Assembly (NCBI RefSeq): GCF_021789315.1
Contig: NZ_CP084561.1
Coordinates: forward strand, 4,774,001 to 4,838,000
DNA from: Arthrobacter sp. FW305-BF8
Lineage (GTDB): Bacteria; Actinomycetota; Actinomycetes; Actinomycetales; Micrococcaceae
Length of the DNA stretch: 64,000 nucleotides
Reading direction: 5' to 3'
Shown: positions 50,217 through 58,661 of the stretch, one piece after another
Position numbering within the stretch: the stretch's first letter is position 1
Layout: the number at the start of each line of letters is the position of its first letter
Notes under the pieces: generated by a model
Told to the model about the DNA's origin: nothing
The model's database searches: none
The model's input: only the letters and a program-made list of their open reading frames with translations
Translations under genes and position numbers: made by a program

Positions 50217-51122
50217 ATGGAACTCGATCAGCTCCGCGCGCTTGCCGCCGTCATCGACCACGAGACCTTCGACGCCGCAGCGAGCGAACTGCGGCTCACA
50301 CCCTCAGCCGTGAGCCAGCGCATCAAGGCGCTTGAACGCTCCGTGGGCAGCGTGCTGGTGCGGCGCCTCAAGCCGGTCCGGCCGACGCCGGCGGGAGAAC
50401 AGCTCCTCCGTTCCGCGCGCCAGCTCCTGCTCCTCGCGGACGAGGCGGTCCTTGCCCTGCGCGGGCCCGAATCTACGCAAAGGAACGACCGCGGGCGGCC
50501 GAGTGCCGAGCGGCTTCGGGTTCCCATCGTGGCCAACGCGGACTCGATCGCGACGTGGCTCCCCGCGGCCTACCGGGAAATTGCGCTTGGCGGCCGGGTG
50601 GCCCTCGAGCTGCTGCGCGACGACGAGCATTCCACCGCTGACCTCCTGCGGTCCGGCGACGCCGTAGGCGCGATCACCGCGGATCCCCGGCCGGTGCAGG
50701 GGTGCACGATCCGGCCGCTCGGCACCATGGTGTACCGGGCCAAGGCGTCGCGCGAGTTCGCGGCCCGTTGGTTCCCCGGCGGTCCCACTCCGGAGGCCCT
50801 CGCCGTCGCCCCCGTCATGCAGTACGACCGGAAGGACACCCACCAGCTCGCAATCCTCGCGCGCGTGGCCCCGGATGCGACGGCCCCACAGCACTTCATC
50901 CCCGATTCCGTGCAGTTCGTCGAATCAGTTCACGCCGGCCTGGGCTGGGGCATGGTGCCGGACCAGCAGGATCCCGAGGACTCGCTCGTTGAGCTCGATC
51001 CGGCCTGGAGTGAGGACCTGCGGCTCTACTGGCAGGTGTGGACGCTGGACTCGCCGGGCCTCACGGAGGTGACAAACGCCGTCGTCCGCGCCGCCCAAAG
51101 TCTGCCGCCGCACCGAAACTAG
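50217..51122 (+). CDS. lysG: LysR-type regulator of lysE (LysG/ArgP)
   Basis: A 301-residue LysR-type regulator. The helix-turn-helix is LDQLRALAAVIDHETFDAAA, SELRLTPSAVSQRIKALERS, GSVLVRRLKPVRPTPAGEQL, which is the LysG/ArgP form. The effector domain has RVPIVANADSIATWLPAAY and MVPDQQDPEDSLVELDPAW. It senses Lys, Arg or His and activates the divergent exporter gene. A perfect hairpin overlaps its stop codon. Confidence 0.94.
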   Translation: MELDQLRALAAVIDHETFDAAASELRLTPSAVSQRIKALERSVGSVLVRRLKPVRPTPAGEQLLRSARQLLLLADEAVLALRGPESTQRNDRGRPSAERLRVPIVANADSIATWLPAAYREIALGGRVALELLRDDEHSTADLLRSGDAVGAITADPRPVQGCTIRPLGTMVYRAKASREFAARWFPGGPTPEALAVAPVMQYDRKDTHQLAILARVAPDATAPQHFIPDSVQFVESVHAGLGWGMVPDQQDPEDSLVELDPAWSEDLRLYWQVWTLDSPGLTEVTNAVVRAAQSLPPHRN

Positions 51123-51136
51123 CGTCGGTGCGGCGG
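51105..51136. terminator. Bidirectional terminator between lysG and the NCS1 permease
   Basis: Perfect 12-bp arms CCGCCGCACCGA (51105-51116) and TCGGTGCGGCGG (51125-51136) around an 8-nt loop containing the lysG stop codon. The permease gene ends 6 bp further on the opposite strand. Confidence 0.7.
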
Positions 51137-51141
51137 GTCCG

Positions 51142-52686
51142 CTATGACAGTACGGACTCAAGATCTTTCTTCTCGTCAACAATAGGGATGTTCTTCGCGG
51201 CTGCGGCCCTGACGAACCTTGGTCCGGCCGGGCCGTACGCGTCTGCAGGTTCCGGGCAGAGCCAAAGCACCGCGGGGTAAAGCACCGCAGCCAGGCCAAT
51301 GGAAACGGGAATACTCAGGTCCACTCCCGCGGCGAGATTGCCGAGGGCACCGACGAACTGGTTCGGAACGTTCACGAACATGATTCCCATGACTGCAGAG
51401 AAGATCCAGACGCCCATGGCGCGCCAGTTCCATCCGTGGTTGAACCAGTACCGGCCACCAACCTGGCGTCGGTTGAAAACCTGGAGGGAGTCGGCGTCGT
51501 ACCAACCCCGCCGCGTCACGTACCCGATCATCATCATGATCATCCAGGGGGCTGTACAGGTGATGATGAGCACCGCAAATGTGGAGATGCTCTGCACAAT
51601 GTTGAAAGCGAAGCGGCCCACGAAGATGAAGACGATGGCGATGGACCCGATGAACAACGTGGCCTGCACACGGGAAAACTTGGGAAAGACGCTGGAGAAG
51701 TCGAGGCCCGTTCCGTAAAGCGCGGTGGTGCCGGTGGACATTCCGCCTACCAGGGCTATGAGGCACACCGGCAGGAAGTACCAGGCAGGGGAAACGGCCA
51801 GGAGTCCGCCCACATAGTCGGAGTTTTCAAAGAACGCCGGCGCCTCCGTGGCGATAATGGTAGCCGTGACCAGCCCGAAGCCAAACGGCACAAGGGTAGC
51901 CACCTGGGCTAGAAAGGCAGCAGCCATGACCTTTCGCTTTGGCGTCTCAGCCGGGATGTACCGGGACCAGTCGCCGAGGAACGCGCCAAAGGAGATGGGG
52001 TTGGACATCACGATCAGCGCCGATCCTATGAAGGACGGCCAGAACAGTGCGTTGGTAGCTGCATCGGATCCCGGCCCGAACGTCCCCGCGTAAGACGCGT
52101 CGAAGGTACCCGCGAATGCAACGATTCCGAGCAGGAAAAGCAGTGACGCCGCGACCACAGCGATCTTGTTGACCCAGAGCATGAAACGGAACCCGTAGAT
52201 GCACACGGTCAGGATCAGAACAGCAAAGACGCCGTAGGCAAGGCTAAGCGTTACGGCGTTTTGAGGCAGCCCCACCAGGCGGTTCGCGCCCCCTACCAGT
52301 GCGTCCCCTGAGCTCCACACGGAGATGGAGAAGAAAGCGAAGGCCGTCAGCAGCGACAGGAAGGATCCCACCACGCGGCCGTGCACGCCCAGATGTCCGG
52401 ACGACGAAACGGCATTGTTCATTCCGTTCGTGGGGCCGAAAACGGCCATTGGGCAAAGTATCAGGCCGCCAACCACGACACCCAGGACAGTGGCCATCAG
52501 CGCGTCCTTGAAAGACAGCCCAAAGAGTATGGGAAACGATCCCAGGACTACCGTGGCGAAGGTGTTTGCGCCGCCGAACACCAGGCGGAACAGGTCCAGC
52601 GGTTTGGCCGTCCTGTCGGCAGCGGGAATCGGTTCGATGCCGTGTTTTTCGACCTCTGTTACGGCTGGCGCTTTGAAATCCTGGCG
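51142..52686 (-). CDS. NCS1-family cytosine/purine permease with disrupted start
   Basis: A 12-helix NCS1 nucleobase:cation symporter: LVFGGANTFATVVLGSFPIL, ALMATVLGVVVGGLILCPMA, then PTNGMNNAVSSSGHLG, SNPISFGAFLGDWSRYIP, GLDFSSVFPKFSRVQAT, YVTRRGWYDADSLQVF and RYWFNHGWNWRAMG. Family residues extend upstream of the first usable codon (GTG 52581): VTEVEKHGIEPIPAADRTAK is a typical NCS1 N-terminus, in the same frame back to 52686. No ATG, GTG or TTG occurs there. The ATG at 52690, overlapping the upstream gene's stop (ATGA), is in another frame. So the start is non-standard or a one-base indel is present. Substrate could be cytosine, purines, allantoin or a related heterocycle. Confidence 0.75.
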   Translation of the reverse strand, partial: RQDFKAPAVTEVEKHGIEPIPAADRTAKPLDLFRLVFGGANTFATVVLGSFPILFGLSFKDALMATVLGVVVGGLILCPMAVFGPTNGMNNAVSSSGHLGVHGRVVGSFLSLLTAFAFFSISVWSSGDALVGGANRLVGLPQNAVTLSLAYGVFAVLILTVCIYGFRFMLWVNKIAVVAASLLFLLGIVAFAGTFDASYAGTFGPGSDAATNALFWPSFIGSALIVMSNPISFGAFLGDWSRYIPAETPKRKVMAAAFLAQVATLVPFGFGLVTATIIATEAPAFFENSDYVGGLLAVSPAWYFLPVCLIALVGGMSTGTTALYGTGLDFSSVFPKFSRVQATLFIGSIAIVFIFVGRFAFNIVQSISTFAVLIITCTAPWMIMMMIGYVTRRGWYDADSLQVFNRRQVGGRYWFNHGWNWRAMGVWIFSAVMGIMFVNVPNQFVGALGNLAAGVDLSIPVSIGLAAVLYPAVLWLCPEPADAYGPAGPRFVRAAAAKNIPIVDEKKDLESVLS

Positions 52687-53100
52687 TCATGAGATCGCCT
52701 TCGGACTAGCAGGCGCCGGAGAAAGGTGCTCATGAACGGCGAGCACGCTGCCAGACTCCGTCCTGGTGAAAATGATGGTCTCCCTCTCGCGAAGGGTCTC
52801 TTTGGTTCCGGAAACCTCGATGACGGTTTCGACATCGTGGCTGAACACGGCGCATGTTCCGGCGTTTTGGATGTGCGCATTGTAACTGGCGCACTCTGCG
52901 ACCCGCCAACCATCCGAGAGCCAGTTCTGCCACAGGGCGCGGTATTCCCCGCGCGAACTAAGTCGGTCCGGTTCGGAATGGAAGATGAAGGTCGCATCAG
53001 GGGCGAAACAGTCGAAGTAGTCGTCTGTGTCGGTGGCCGCGAAGGCGGTCATCAGCCTCTTCGCCGCCTCTTCGACCTCGGCGGTGGTGATTAGGTCCAC
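52687..53100 (-). CDS. NTF2/SnoaL-like small protein
   Basis: A 137-residue protein with the NTF2-like cone fold (SnoaL/DUF4440): VEEAAKRLMTAFAATDTDDY, FDCFAPDATFIFHSEPDRLS, SRGEYRALWQNWLSD, then VFSHDVETVIEVSGTKETLR and VLAVHEHLSPAP with a conserved His near the end. Such proteins are isomerases, lyases, hydrolases or ligand carriers. It starts at GTG 53100 and ends where the permease gene begins, so the two are one transcript and the protein probably acts on the imported heterocycle. Confidence 0.75.
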   Translation of the reverse strand: MDLITTAEVEEAAKRLMTAFAATDTDDYFDCFAPDATFIFHSEPDRLSSRGEYRALWQNWLSDGWRVAECASYNAHIQNAGTCAVFSHDVETVIEVSGTKETLRERETIIFTRTESGSVLAVHEHLSPAPASPKAIS

Positions 53101-53200
53101 GGGTACTCACTCTCGGCGTTGCTTGTAAGGTTTCCGCCGTGACGTGTTCCAGCTCACATCCGGTCAGGGTGCCAGTAAACCGGATCAAGTATTCGGTAGT

Positions 53201-53212
53201 CAACAATTGTTG
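53201..53212. promoter_or_regulatory. 12-bp palindrome CAACAATTGTTG upstream of the NTF2-like/permease operon
   Basis: A perfect palindrome ~100 bp upstream of the operon's first gene, in a 291-bp stretch that otherwise holds no gene. With flanks it reads GTCAACAATTGTTGC, the same frame as the site at 18522-18535. Confidence 0.45.
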
Positions 53213-53321
53213 CTTGCCAGTCACTTTTATTGCGCAGTCGGCTGCCGCCTGCACCGAATCCGGCGGGCCTTCCCTGCCCGCCGGGTGTGCGGACCACAGC
53301 GGGCCGGAGGTATTCCGGGAG

Positions 53322-53359
53322 ACAACAGCGGCGGGTGCTGATGCACCCGCCGCTGTTGT
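53322..53359 (-). terminator. Strong intrinsic terminator of the LysM-NlpC/P60 gene
   Basis: Perfect 17-bp arms ACAACAGCGGCGGGTGC (53322-53338) and its complement (53343-53359) with a TGAT loop, 32 bp beyond the stop codon on the minus strand. The longest perfect stem in the window after the 17-bp arms at 42682. Confidence 0.8.
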
Positions 53360-53391
53360 GTGAAACCCGCCCGTCAGGCGCTCACGCGCTG

Positions 53392-54339
53392 TTAGGCGTT
53401 CACCCGCACGTAGGTGGAGCCGGTGAGCCAGGAGGCCGGGTGCACGATGGTTTCGTTGACGCCATTCATGCCGCTGCTGATGGCCTGGCCGCCGCCGATG
53501 TAGACGCCGACGTGTCCGGCGCTAATCATCAGGTCACCGGGCTGCGGGGCGGAAACCGGAGTCCCGTACTGGTAGAACTGTGCGGGGGCCAGGTCGCCGA
53601 CGGACTTACCGACAGAGCGCAGTGCCTGCTCCACCAGGATGGTGCAGTCCTGGGTGGCGCCGAGCTGCGCCCGGGCAGAGGCCACAATGGCTCCACCCAC
53701 GCCACTGGCTGACTGGGTTGCAGCCGCCGGTGTAATCGAGGCGGAGGCGTTGTAGATTCCCATGCTGGCAGGCGCCGGGGCAGCCGGTGCTGGAGCCGCG
53801 GGAACTGCCGGAGCGGCAGGAACCTCAGGCACTGCCGGGGCCGCAGGTACAGCGGGAGCTGCAACGGCACCCGGTCCGGGGATGAGGATCTGGTCGCCGG
53901 GGTAAATGACGGACGCCAGGGACAGGCCGTTCTCCGCGAGGAGTGCATCAAGGCTGACACCGTGGCGTGCTGCGATGGCACCAAGGGTGTCGCCGGGCAC
54001 CACGGTGTGCGATGCGCCGGCAACAGCGGATCCACCGCTTGCCGGCGCGGGAACTGCCGGGGCGGCCTGTGCCGGTGCGGGGACTGCCTGGCTGGGTACT
54101 GCCAGCGCCTGGCCAGCGGCGGACTGGACAGCAGCAGCGGCGTCCGGCGTCTCAGGCGCGTAGGCACCCGCGTGCGCGGGGGCTCCGGCGCCGAAGAGGA
54201 GTCCGGAAGCGACGGCGGCAGCGGCCGCCGGCTTGGCAACCGAGGCGGCGTTGGACCTGAGGGAATACTGCAGGCCCTGCAAAGCGATGGACGTCGTCGG
54301 GGTGGCGCGATGGCGCGCGGCGGTGAACTTACGTGACAT
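53392..54339 (-). CDS. Secreted LysM-NlpC/P60 peptidoglycan endopeptidase
   Basis: 315 residues. The N-terminus is positively charged with a hydrophobic core (AAAAAVASGLLFGAGAPAHA) and an AHA cleavage site near 57. After a Pro/Ala-rich spacer comes one LysM domain (110-153, SHTVVPGDTLGAIAARHGVS … IYPGDQILIP). Another low-complexity spacer and an NlpC/P60 domain follow, with Cys232 in ATQDCTILVEQAL and His276 in AGHVGVYIGG. It binds the wall through LysM and cleaves stem peptides, with a role in cell separation or wall turnover. Expression is probably gated by the c-di-AMP riboswitch directly upstream. Confidence 0.92.
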   Translation of the reverse strand: MSRKFTAARHRATPTTSIALQGLQYSLRSNAASVAKPAAAAAVASGLLFGAGAPAHAGAYAPETPDAAAAVQSAAGQALAVPSQAVPAPAQAAPAVPAPASGGSAVAGASHTVVPGDTLGAIAARHGVSLDALLAENGLSLASVIYPGDQILIPGPGAVAAPAVPAAPAVPEVPAAPAVPAAPAPAAPAPASMGIYNASASITPAAATQSASGVGGAIVASARAQLGATQDCTILVEQALRSVGKSVGDLAPAQFYQYGTPVSAPQPGDLMISAGHVGVYIGGGQAISSGMNGVNETIVHPASWLTGSTYVRVNA

Positions 54340-54354
54340 GGTTGATGTGCCTCT

Positions 54355-54490
54355 CCCATGCCTGCGGGGTGAGCTGTCGGGTTCGGATGGGAGTCACCCG
54401 GTCCTGCCCGCCGCTAGGCGGAGCGTCTGGACTTAACCCCTAGGCCTTGGCTTGCAAGGCCGATACAAAGGTGGTTCCCCCGTCCCTGCC
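54355..54490 (-). ncRNA. Cyclic di-AMP riboswitch (ydaO/yuaA leader)
   Basis: The minus-strand leader of the LysM-NlpC/P60 gene contains the conserved blocks of the ydaO/yuaA family: GGGGGAACCA (near 54480), AGGGGTTAAGTCC, GACCGGGTGACTCCC and CATCCGAACCCGACAGCT followed by CACCCCGCAGGC, just 20 nt before the coding region. In actinobacteria this riboswitch controls rpf and NlpC/P60 wall hydrolases and turns them off when c-di-AMP is high. The rest of the 324-bp gap (54491-54663) shows no gene; it holds a promoter region and the pntB terminator. Confidence 0.88.
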
Positions 54491-54636
54491 TGTTGGTCAT
54501 AGCGAACGGATCCCGGTCAGCGGCAGGGCTCGGCATTCTGCCCGGGAATGCCCTGAGCGGAACCAGGGCACCGGCCGAGGCTATCGCACTCAGGCCCCAA
54601 AAGTCACATTTGAGTAACGAGGGTGTGTCGGAAAGG

Positions 54637-54653
54637 CCGGGGACAACCCCCGG
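54637..54653 (-). terminator. Weak hairpin after pntB
   Basis: Arms CCGGGG (54637-54642) and CCCCGG (54648-54653), 11 bp beyond the pntB stop on the minus strand. Short stem without a T tract. Confidence 0.35.
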
Positions 54654-54663
54654 ATGCTGCCCC

Positions 54664-56037
54664 CTACAGGGCCTTCACCGCGCCCAGCACCTTCGTCAGG
54701 GACTCCTTGGCGTCGCCGAACAGCAGGGTGGTTTGCGGTTCGAACATGAGGTCGTTCTCGATTCCCGCGAACCCGGGCCGCATGGAGCGCTTGAGGAACA
54801 CCACCTGCCGTGCGTCCGCCACCTCAAGGATGGGCATCCCATAGATCGGCGAGCCTGCGGTGGTCTTGGCGGCGGGGTTCACGACGTCATTCGCGCCCAC
54901 CACCAGCGCCACGTCGGCGGTGCGGAACTCGGAGTTGATCTCACCCATTTCCTTGAGCGATTCGTAGGGCACATTGGCCTCGGCGAGCAGCACGTTCATG
55001 TGCCCCGGCATGCGCCCCGCCACGGGGTGGATGGCGAAGTCCACGCGGGTACCCCGGGATTCCAGGGCCTGCGCCAGCTCCGCCGCGGTGTGTTGTCCCT
55101 GCGCGACGGCCAGCCCGTAGCCGGGAACGATGATCACGCGCTGCGCGTAGCCCAGCAGCACCGCCACGTCCTCGGGGCTCGACGAACGGACCGGACGGTC
55201 GCTCACAGCGGTGGATCCCGCCGTCGAACCTCCCCGGAACGCGCCGAACAGGATGCCGGCCACGCTTCGGCCCATGGCCGCAGCCATCGCCCGGGTGAGG
55301 ATGGTGCCGGACGCCCCCACCAGCGTGCCGGCCACCACCAGGAGCACGTTGCCCAGCACCAGGCCGGACGCCGCGACCGCCAGGCCAGTGAAGGCGTTGA
55401 GCAGCGAGATGACGATCGGCACGTCGGCGCCGCCCACCGGCAGCACCAGCAGCACGCCTGCCACCAGGCCCAGCAGCAGGAGCAGGAGGGCCAGGACCAG
55501 TGAACCCCCAAGCACGACGGCGGCCGCCGCACCGACGGCGGCGAGCAGCACTGCGGCCATGAGTACCGGCAGGCCGGGGAACACGACGGGGCGGGTGGTC
55601 ATGAGCTCCTGTAACTTCGCGAACGTCACGGCGGAACCGGCGAAGGACACCGCCCCCACCAGCAGGGTGAAGACGACGGCGACGCGCACCCAGGCGTCCT
55701 CCGCATGGGGCAGTTCCAACAGCGCCACGAGGGCAGCGGCGCCGCCGCCCACGCCGTTGAAGAGGGCGACGAGCTGGGGCATCTGGGTCATCTTGACGCG
55801 CCTGGCCACGGGGGCTGCCACGCCGGAGCCCACGGCTATGGCGCCGAGGATCAGGGGGACGTTGTCCAGCCGGGTTGAGAAAAAGACCGTAACGACGGCG
55901 ACCACCGCACCAAAGGCGCCGATGAGGTTGCCGCGGCGGGCGGTTCGCGGGGAATTCAGGCCCTTCAGCGCAAGGATGAAGAAGACGGCTGCCGCGAGGT
56001 AGAGCAGGGCGGTGACGTTGGGGTCGAGGAGGGTCAC
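54664..56037 (-). CDS. pntB: Proton-translocating NAD(P) transhydrogenase, beta subunit
   Basis: 457 residues. About nine membrane helices (residues 1-270, including VTALLYLAAAVFFILALKGL and GLAVAASGLVLGNVLLVVAG) are followed by the NADP(H)-binding domain dIII: VIIVPGYGLAVAQGQHTAAE, DFAIHPVAGRMPGHMNVLLA, ADVALVVGANDVVNPAA, and FGDAKESL near the end. With the alpha subunits it uses the proton gradient to move hydride from NADH to NADP+. Its ATG overlaps the pntAB stop by 4 bp. Last gene of the operon. Confidence 0.96.
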   Translation of the reverse strand: MTLLDPNVTALLYLAAAVFFILALKGLNSPRTARRGNLIGAFGAVVAVVTVFFSTRLDNVPLILGAIAVGSGVAAPVARRVKMTQMPQLVALFNGVGGGAAALVALLELPHAEDAWVRVAVVFTLLVGAVSFAGSAVTFAKLQELMTTRPVVFPGLPVLMAAVLLAAVGAAAAVVLGGSLVLALLLLLLGLVAGVLLVLPVGGADVPIVISLLNAFTGLAVAASGLVLGNVLLVVAGTLVGASGTILTRAMAAAMGRSVAGILFGAFRGGSTAGSTAVSDRPVRSSSPEDVAVLLGYAQRVIIVPGYGLAVAQGQHTAAELAQALESRGTRVDFAIHPVAGRMPGHMNVLLAEANVPYESLKEMGEINSEFRTADVALVVGANDVVNPAAKTTAGSPIYGMPILEVADARQVVFLKRSMRPGFAGIENDLMFEPQTTLLFGDAKESLTKVLGAVKAL

Positions 56038-56405
56038 CGAGTGGCCTCCGTGTTCTCCTTGGTGTCAGCGAGTGTGGCGCCCGTAACTGGCGTGGACCCG
56101 GGCGCACCGGGCTTGGCCGGCTTATCCGGCTTGCGGCCGCGGAACATCTCCAGCATGCGGTCCGTCACCACAAAGCCGCCCACCAGGTTCGCCGTGGCAA
56201 GCACCACCGCCAGCAGCGCCACCGCGAGGACCCAGGGGTGCGTTGCCTGGCCGGCGACGATGATGGCACCCACCAGGATGATCCCGTGGATCGCGTTCGC
56301 GCCGGACATCAGGGGCGTATGCAGCGTGCTGGAAACCTTCGACACCACTTCGAAGCCGACAAACACCGCAAGCACGGTGATGGTCAGCAGGCTGATGCCG
56401 TCCAT
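56034..56405 (-). CDS. pntAB: NAD(P) transhydrogenase, alpha subunit part 2 (membrane domain)
   Basis: 123 residues with three helices: LLTITVLAVFVGFEVVSKVS, STLHTPLMSGANAIHGIILV and ALLAVVLATANLVGGFVVTD. The SxxHTPLMSGxNAIHGI segment is invariant in this family and lines the proton path. The charged C-terminal tail is Pro/Lys-rich. In E. coli this domain is fused to PntA; in many other bacteria it is separate, as here. It overlaps pntAA by one base and pntB by four. Confidence 0.95.
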   Translation of the reverse strand: MDGISLLTITVLAVFVGFEVVSKVSSTLHTPLMSGANAIHGIILVGAIIVAGQATHPWVLAVALLAVVLATANLVGGFVVTDRMLEMFRGRKPDKPAKPGAPGSTPVTGATLADTKENTEATR

Positions 56406-57625
56406 CAGACCACCCCTTCGTTTTCCGATGTCTTCACTGGCCCGTCCGCCAACTCATCGGCGAGTCCGTTGTCCGCCTCGCTCGCGACCACCGCGAGAGC
56501 CTCCGCCGTCGGCGGGTGCCGCACCACGCCGTCGTGCGTCAGGCACGCACCTGCTATCACGTCGTCGTCGAAATCCGGGTCCACCGTCCCGTCCCGCGTC
56601 ATCAGCGCCAGCAGGTTGGCCACGTTCTTCGCATAGAGCCGGGAGGCGTCCGTGGGCATGGCCGACGCCGCGTCCTTGAGGCCGACGACGGCGACGGTCC
56701 CCTTTCCGTCGGCCGTGGGGACGTGGATGTCCCGGCCGGCCACGGACCCCTCCACATTGCCGCCCGACTCCGCGGCGAGGTCGACCACGACCGATCCGGG
56801 GCGCATGCCCTGCACCATCTCACGGGTCACCAGAAGCGGGGCGTGCCGGCCGGGGACAGCCGCCGTCGTGATCAATACGTCGGCATCGGCGACGTGGGGA
56901 GCCAGCAGCTGCCGCTGCAGGGCGCCGCGGTCGGCGGTGAGCTCGCGTGCGTACCCGCCAGCCGCCTCTGCGGTCTCCAGATCCAGCTTGATGAAGGTGC
57001 CACCCATGGACGTGACTTCTTCGGCGGAGGAGGGCCGGATGTCGTTGGCGGAGACGCGGGCGCCGAGCCGCTTCGCCGTCCCGATCGCCTGCAGCCCGGC
57101 CACGCCGACGCCGAGCACCAGCACCCGGGCGGGCGGGACGGTTCCGGCGGCGGTCATGTACAGCGGGAAGAAGCGGGGCAGGCGGATGGCGGCTTCGAGG
57201 ACGCAGCGGTAGCCGGCCACGAGGGCCTGCGAGGACAGGGCGTCCATGGACTGGGCCCGGGAGATGCGCGGCACGAGTTCCAGTGCGAAGGACGTGACGC
57301 CGCCCTGGGCCAGCGCCCTGACGGTGGCGAGTTCGGACGACGGCGAGGCCAGGCCCACGGTGACGGCGCCGCGCTTCAGGGCCGTCGCCGTCGGAAGTTC
57401 CAGCGGACGTACATGGGCGAGGATGTCCAGCCCGGCGGGATCGAGGTCGTCAACGATGCGGGCACCTGCCTGGCGGTATTCGTCGTCGGCGTGCCCGGCG
57501 GAAACACCCGCCCGGGATTCGACCAGCACCTCCAGGCCCAGTCCGGCCAGCTGCTTTACGGTTTCCGGCGTCGCAGCGACCCGCCGTTCGCCTTCCCGGC
57601 GCTCCCGCGCTATCCCCAGCTTCAC
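56405..57625 (-). CDS. pntAA: NAD(P) transhydrogenase, alpha subunit part 1 (NAD-binding)
   Basis: About 406 residues from GTG 57625, preceded by GGGAAG at spacing 7; the frame runs to 57706 without homology. MKLGIARERREGERRVAATP is the standard N-terminus. The NAD(H)-binding domain dI has VLVLGVGVAGLQAIGTAKRL, GARVSANDIRPSSAEEVTSM and VLITTAAVPGRHAPLLVT, then MVQGMRPGSVVVDLAAESGG. It binds NADH on the cytoplasmic face. First gene of pntAA-pntAB-pntB. Confidence 0.95.
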   Translation of the reverse strand: MKLGIARERREGERRVAATPETVKQLAGLGLEVLVESRAGVSAGHADDEYRQAGARIVDDLDPAGLDILAHVRPLELPTATALKRGAVTVGLASPSSELATVRALAQGGVTSFALELVPRISRAQSMDALSSQALVAGYRCVLEAAIRLPRFFPLYMTAAGTVPPARVLVLGVGVAGLQAIGTAKRLGARVSANDIRPSSAEEVTSMGGTFIKLDLETAEAAGGYARELTADRGALQRQLLAPHVADADVLITTAAVPGRHAPLLVTREMVQGMRPGSVVVDLAAESGGNVEGSVAGRDIHVPTADGKGTVAVVGLKDAASAMPTDASRLYAKNVANLLALMTRDGTVDPDFDDDVIAGACLTHDGVVRHPPTAEALAVVASEADNGLADELADGPVKTSENEGVV

Positions 57626-57769
57626 CCGCAACTTCCCTTCCAACGGTGCAGCGGCTCCTGCCCATTTCAGGCCCGAGGACCAGACCACGGAGCGGCACTG
57701 CTGCACGTAGTTGGCTAGAGTCTATGGCCCAAGGGACCGTGGCGGGAGGGCGGCGGCTAACCGCGTCCC

Positions 57770-58609
57770 TTACCGCCCGCTGGAGAAGTCCGACGAAATG
57801 CGCTCCGCCGTGGCCACGATTTCCTTCCGCACGGACTCCAGGTAGGCCTCACGGTCCAGCTTGGCGGCCACGGACTGTGCCTGCAGCGAGACGTTGACGG
57901 CGGCCACCACTTTCGGGCCGTGATAAACCGGAGCGGCCACGGACATCAGCCCCAGCTCCAGCTCCTGGTCCAGGAGGCACCAGCCCTGAGCCCGGACCTT
58001 GTCGAGGACGGCCAAAAGGTCCTTCACCGTGCCAACCGCGCGTGGGGTGAGCGGCCTGATCTCCGCCGCCGCCAGGTATTCCTTAAGCTGCTCCGGCGGG
58101 AGCCCGGCCAGCAGCACCCTACCCATCGACGTCGCATAGGCGGGGAACCTGGTGCCTACGGTGATGCCGATCGTCATGATCCGGCGGGTGGTGACTCTTG
58201 CGATGTAGGCGATGTCCGTCCCGTCCAGCACCGCTGCCGACGTCGACTCCCCCAGCTTCAGGGACAGCTCTTCCAGGTGCGGCTGGGCCAGCTGCGGCAA
58301 GGAAAGACCTGAAAGGTAGGCGTAACCGAGCTGCAGCACCTGGGCCGTAAGCGCGAAAGTCTTGCCGTCGGTCCGGACGTAGCCGAGTTCCACCAGCGTG
58401 TGCAGGAAACGCCGGGCCGTGGCGCGGGTGAGATCGGTGCGGGCAGCCACCTCGGTGAGCGTCATGTCGGCGTGCTCAGTGTCGAACGCACGGATGACCG
58501 CGAGCCCGCGCGCGAGCGACTGCACATACTGGTCGCTGGCCACCGGCGTCGCACCGTCCTTCGGCACTCGGCCCGCACGAGGCGTGGTCCCTGCTGCTGC
58601 GTCGGTCAT
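57770..58609 (-). CDS. pcaR: IclR-family regulator of the beta-ketoadipate pathway
   Basis: 279 residues of the PcaR/PcaU type. The winged helix is VQSLARGLAVIRAFDTEHAD, MTLTEVAARTDLTRATARRF, LHTLVELGYVRTDGKTFALT. The effector domain is AVLDGTDIAYIARVTTRRIM, VGTRFPAYATSMGRVLLAGL, ELELGLMSVAAPVYHGPKVV, AAVNVSLQA. The RATARRFLHTLVELGYV helix is characteristic of pca regulators that sense beta-ketoadipate or protocatechuate. It lies downstream of pcaJ after a 133-bp gap with a large inverted repeat, on the same strand, so it may have its own promoter. Confidence 0.9.
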   Translation of the reverse strand: MTDAAAGTTPRAGRVPKDGATPVASDQYVQSLARGLAVIRAFDTEHADMTLTEVAARTDLTRATARRFLHTLVELGYVRTDGKTFALTAQVLQLGYAYLSGLSLPQLAQPHLEELSLKLGESTSAAVLDGTDIAYIARVTTRRIMTIGITVGTRFPAYATSMGRVLLAGLPPEQLKEYLAAAEIRPLTPRAVGTVKDLLAVLDKVRAQGWCLLDQELELGLMSVAAPVYHGPKVVAAVNVSLQAQSVAAKLDREAYLESVRKEIVATAERISSDFSSGR

Positions 58610-58661
58610 GGTTACTAATCCTAATCGGCGCGAATGGACACTTCCGGCCCCGCCCCCGCAC

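Noticed and set aside
57626..57706. 27-residue N-terminal extension of pntAA
   Set aside because: Not similar to the conserved MKLGIARE start and placed in the region before a good ribosome-binding site.
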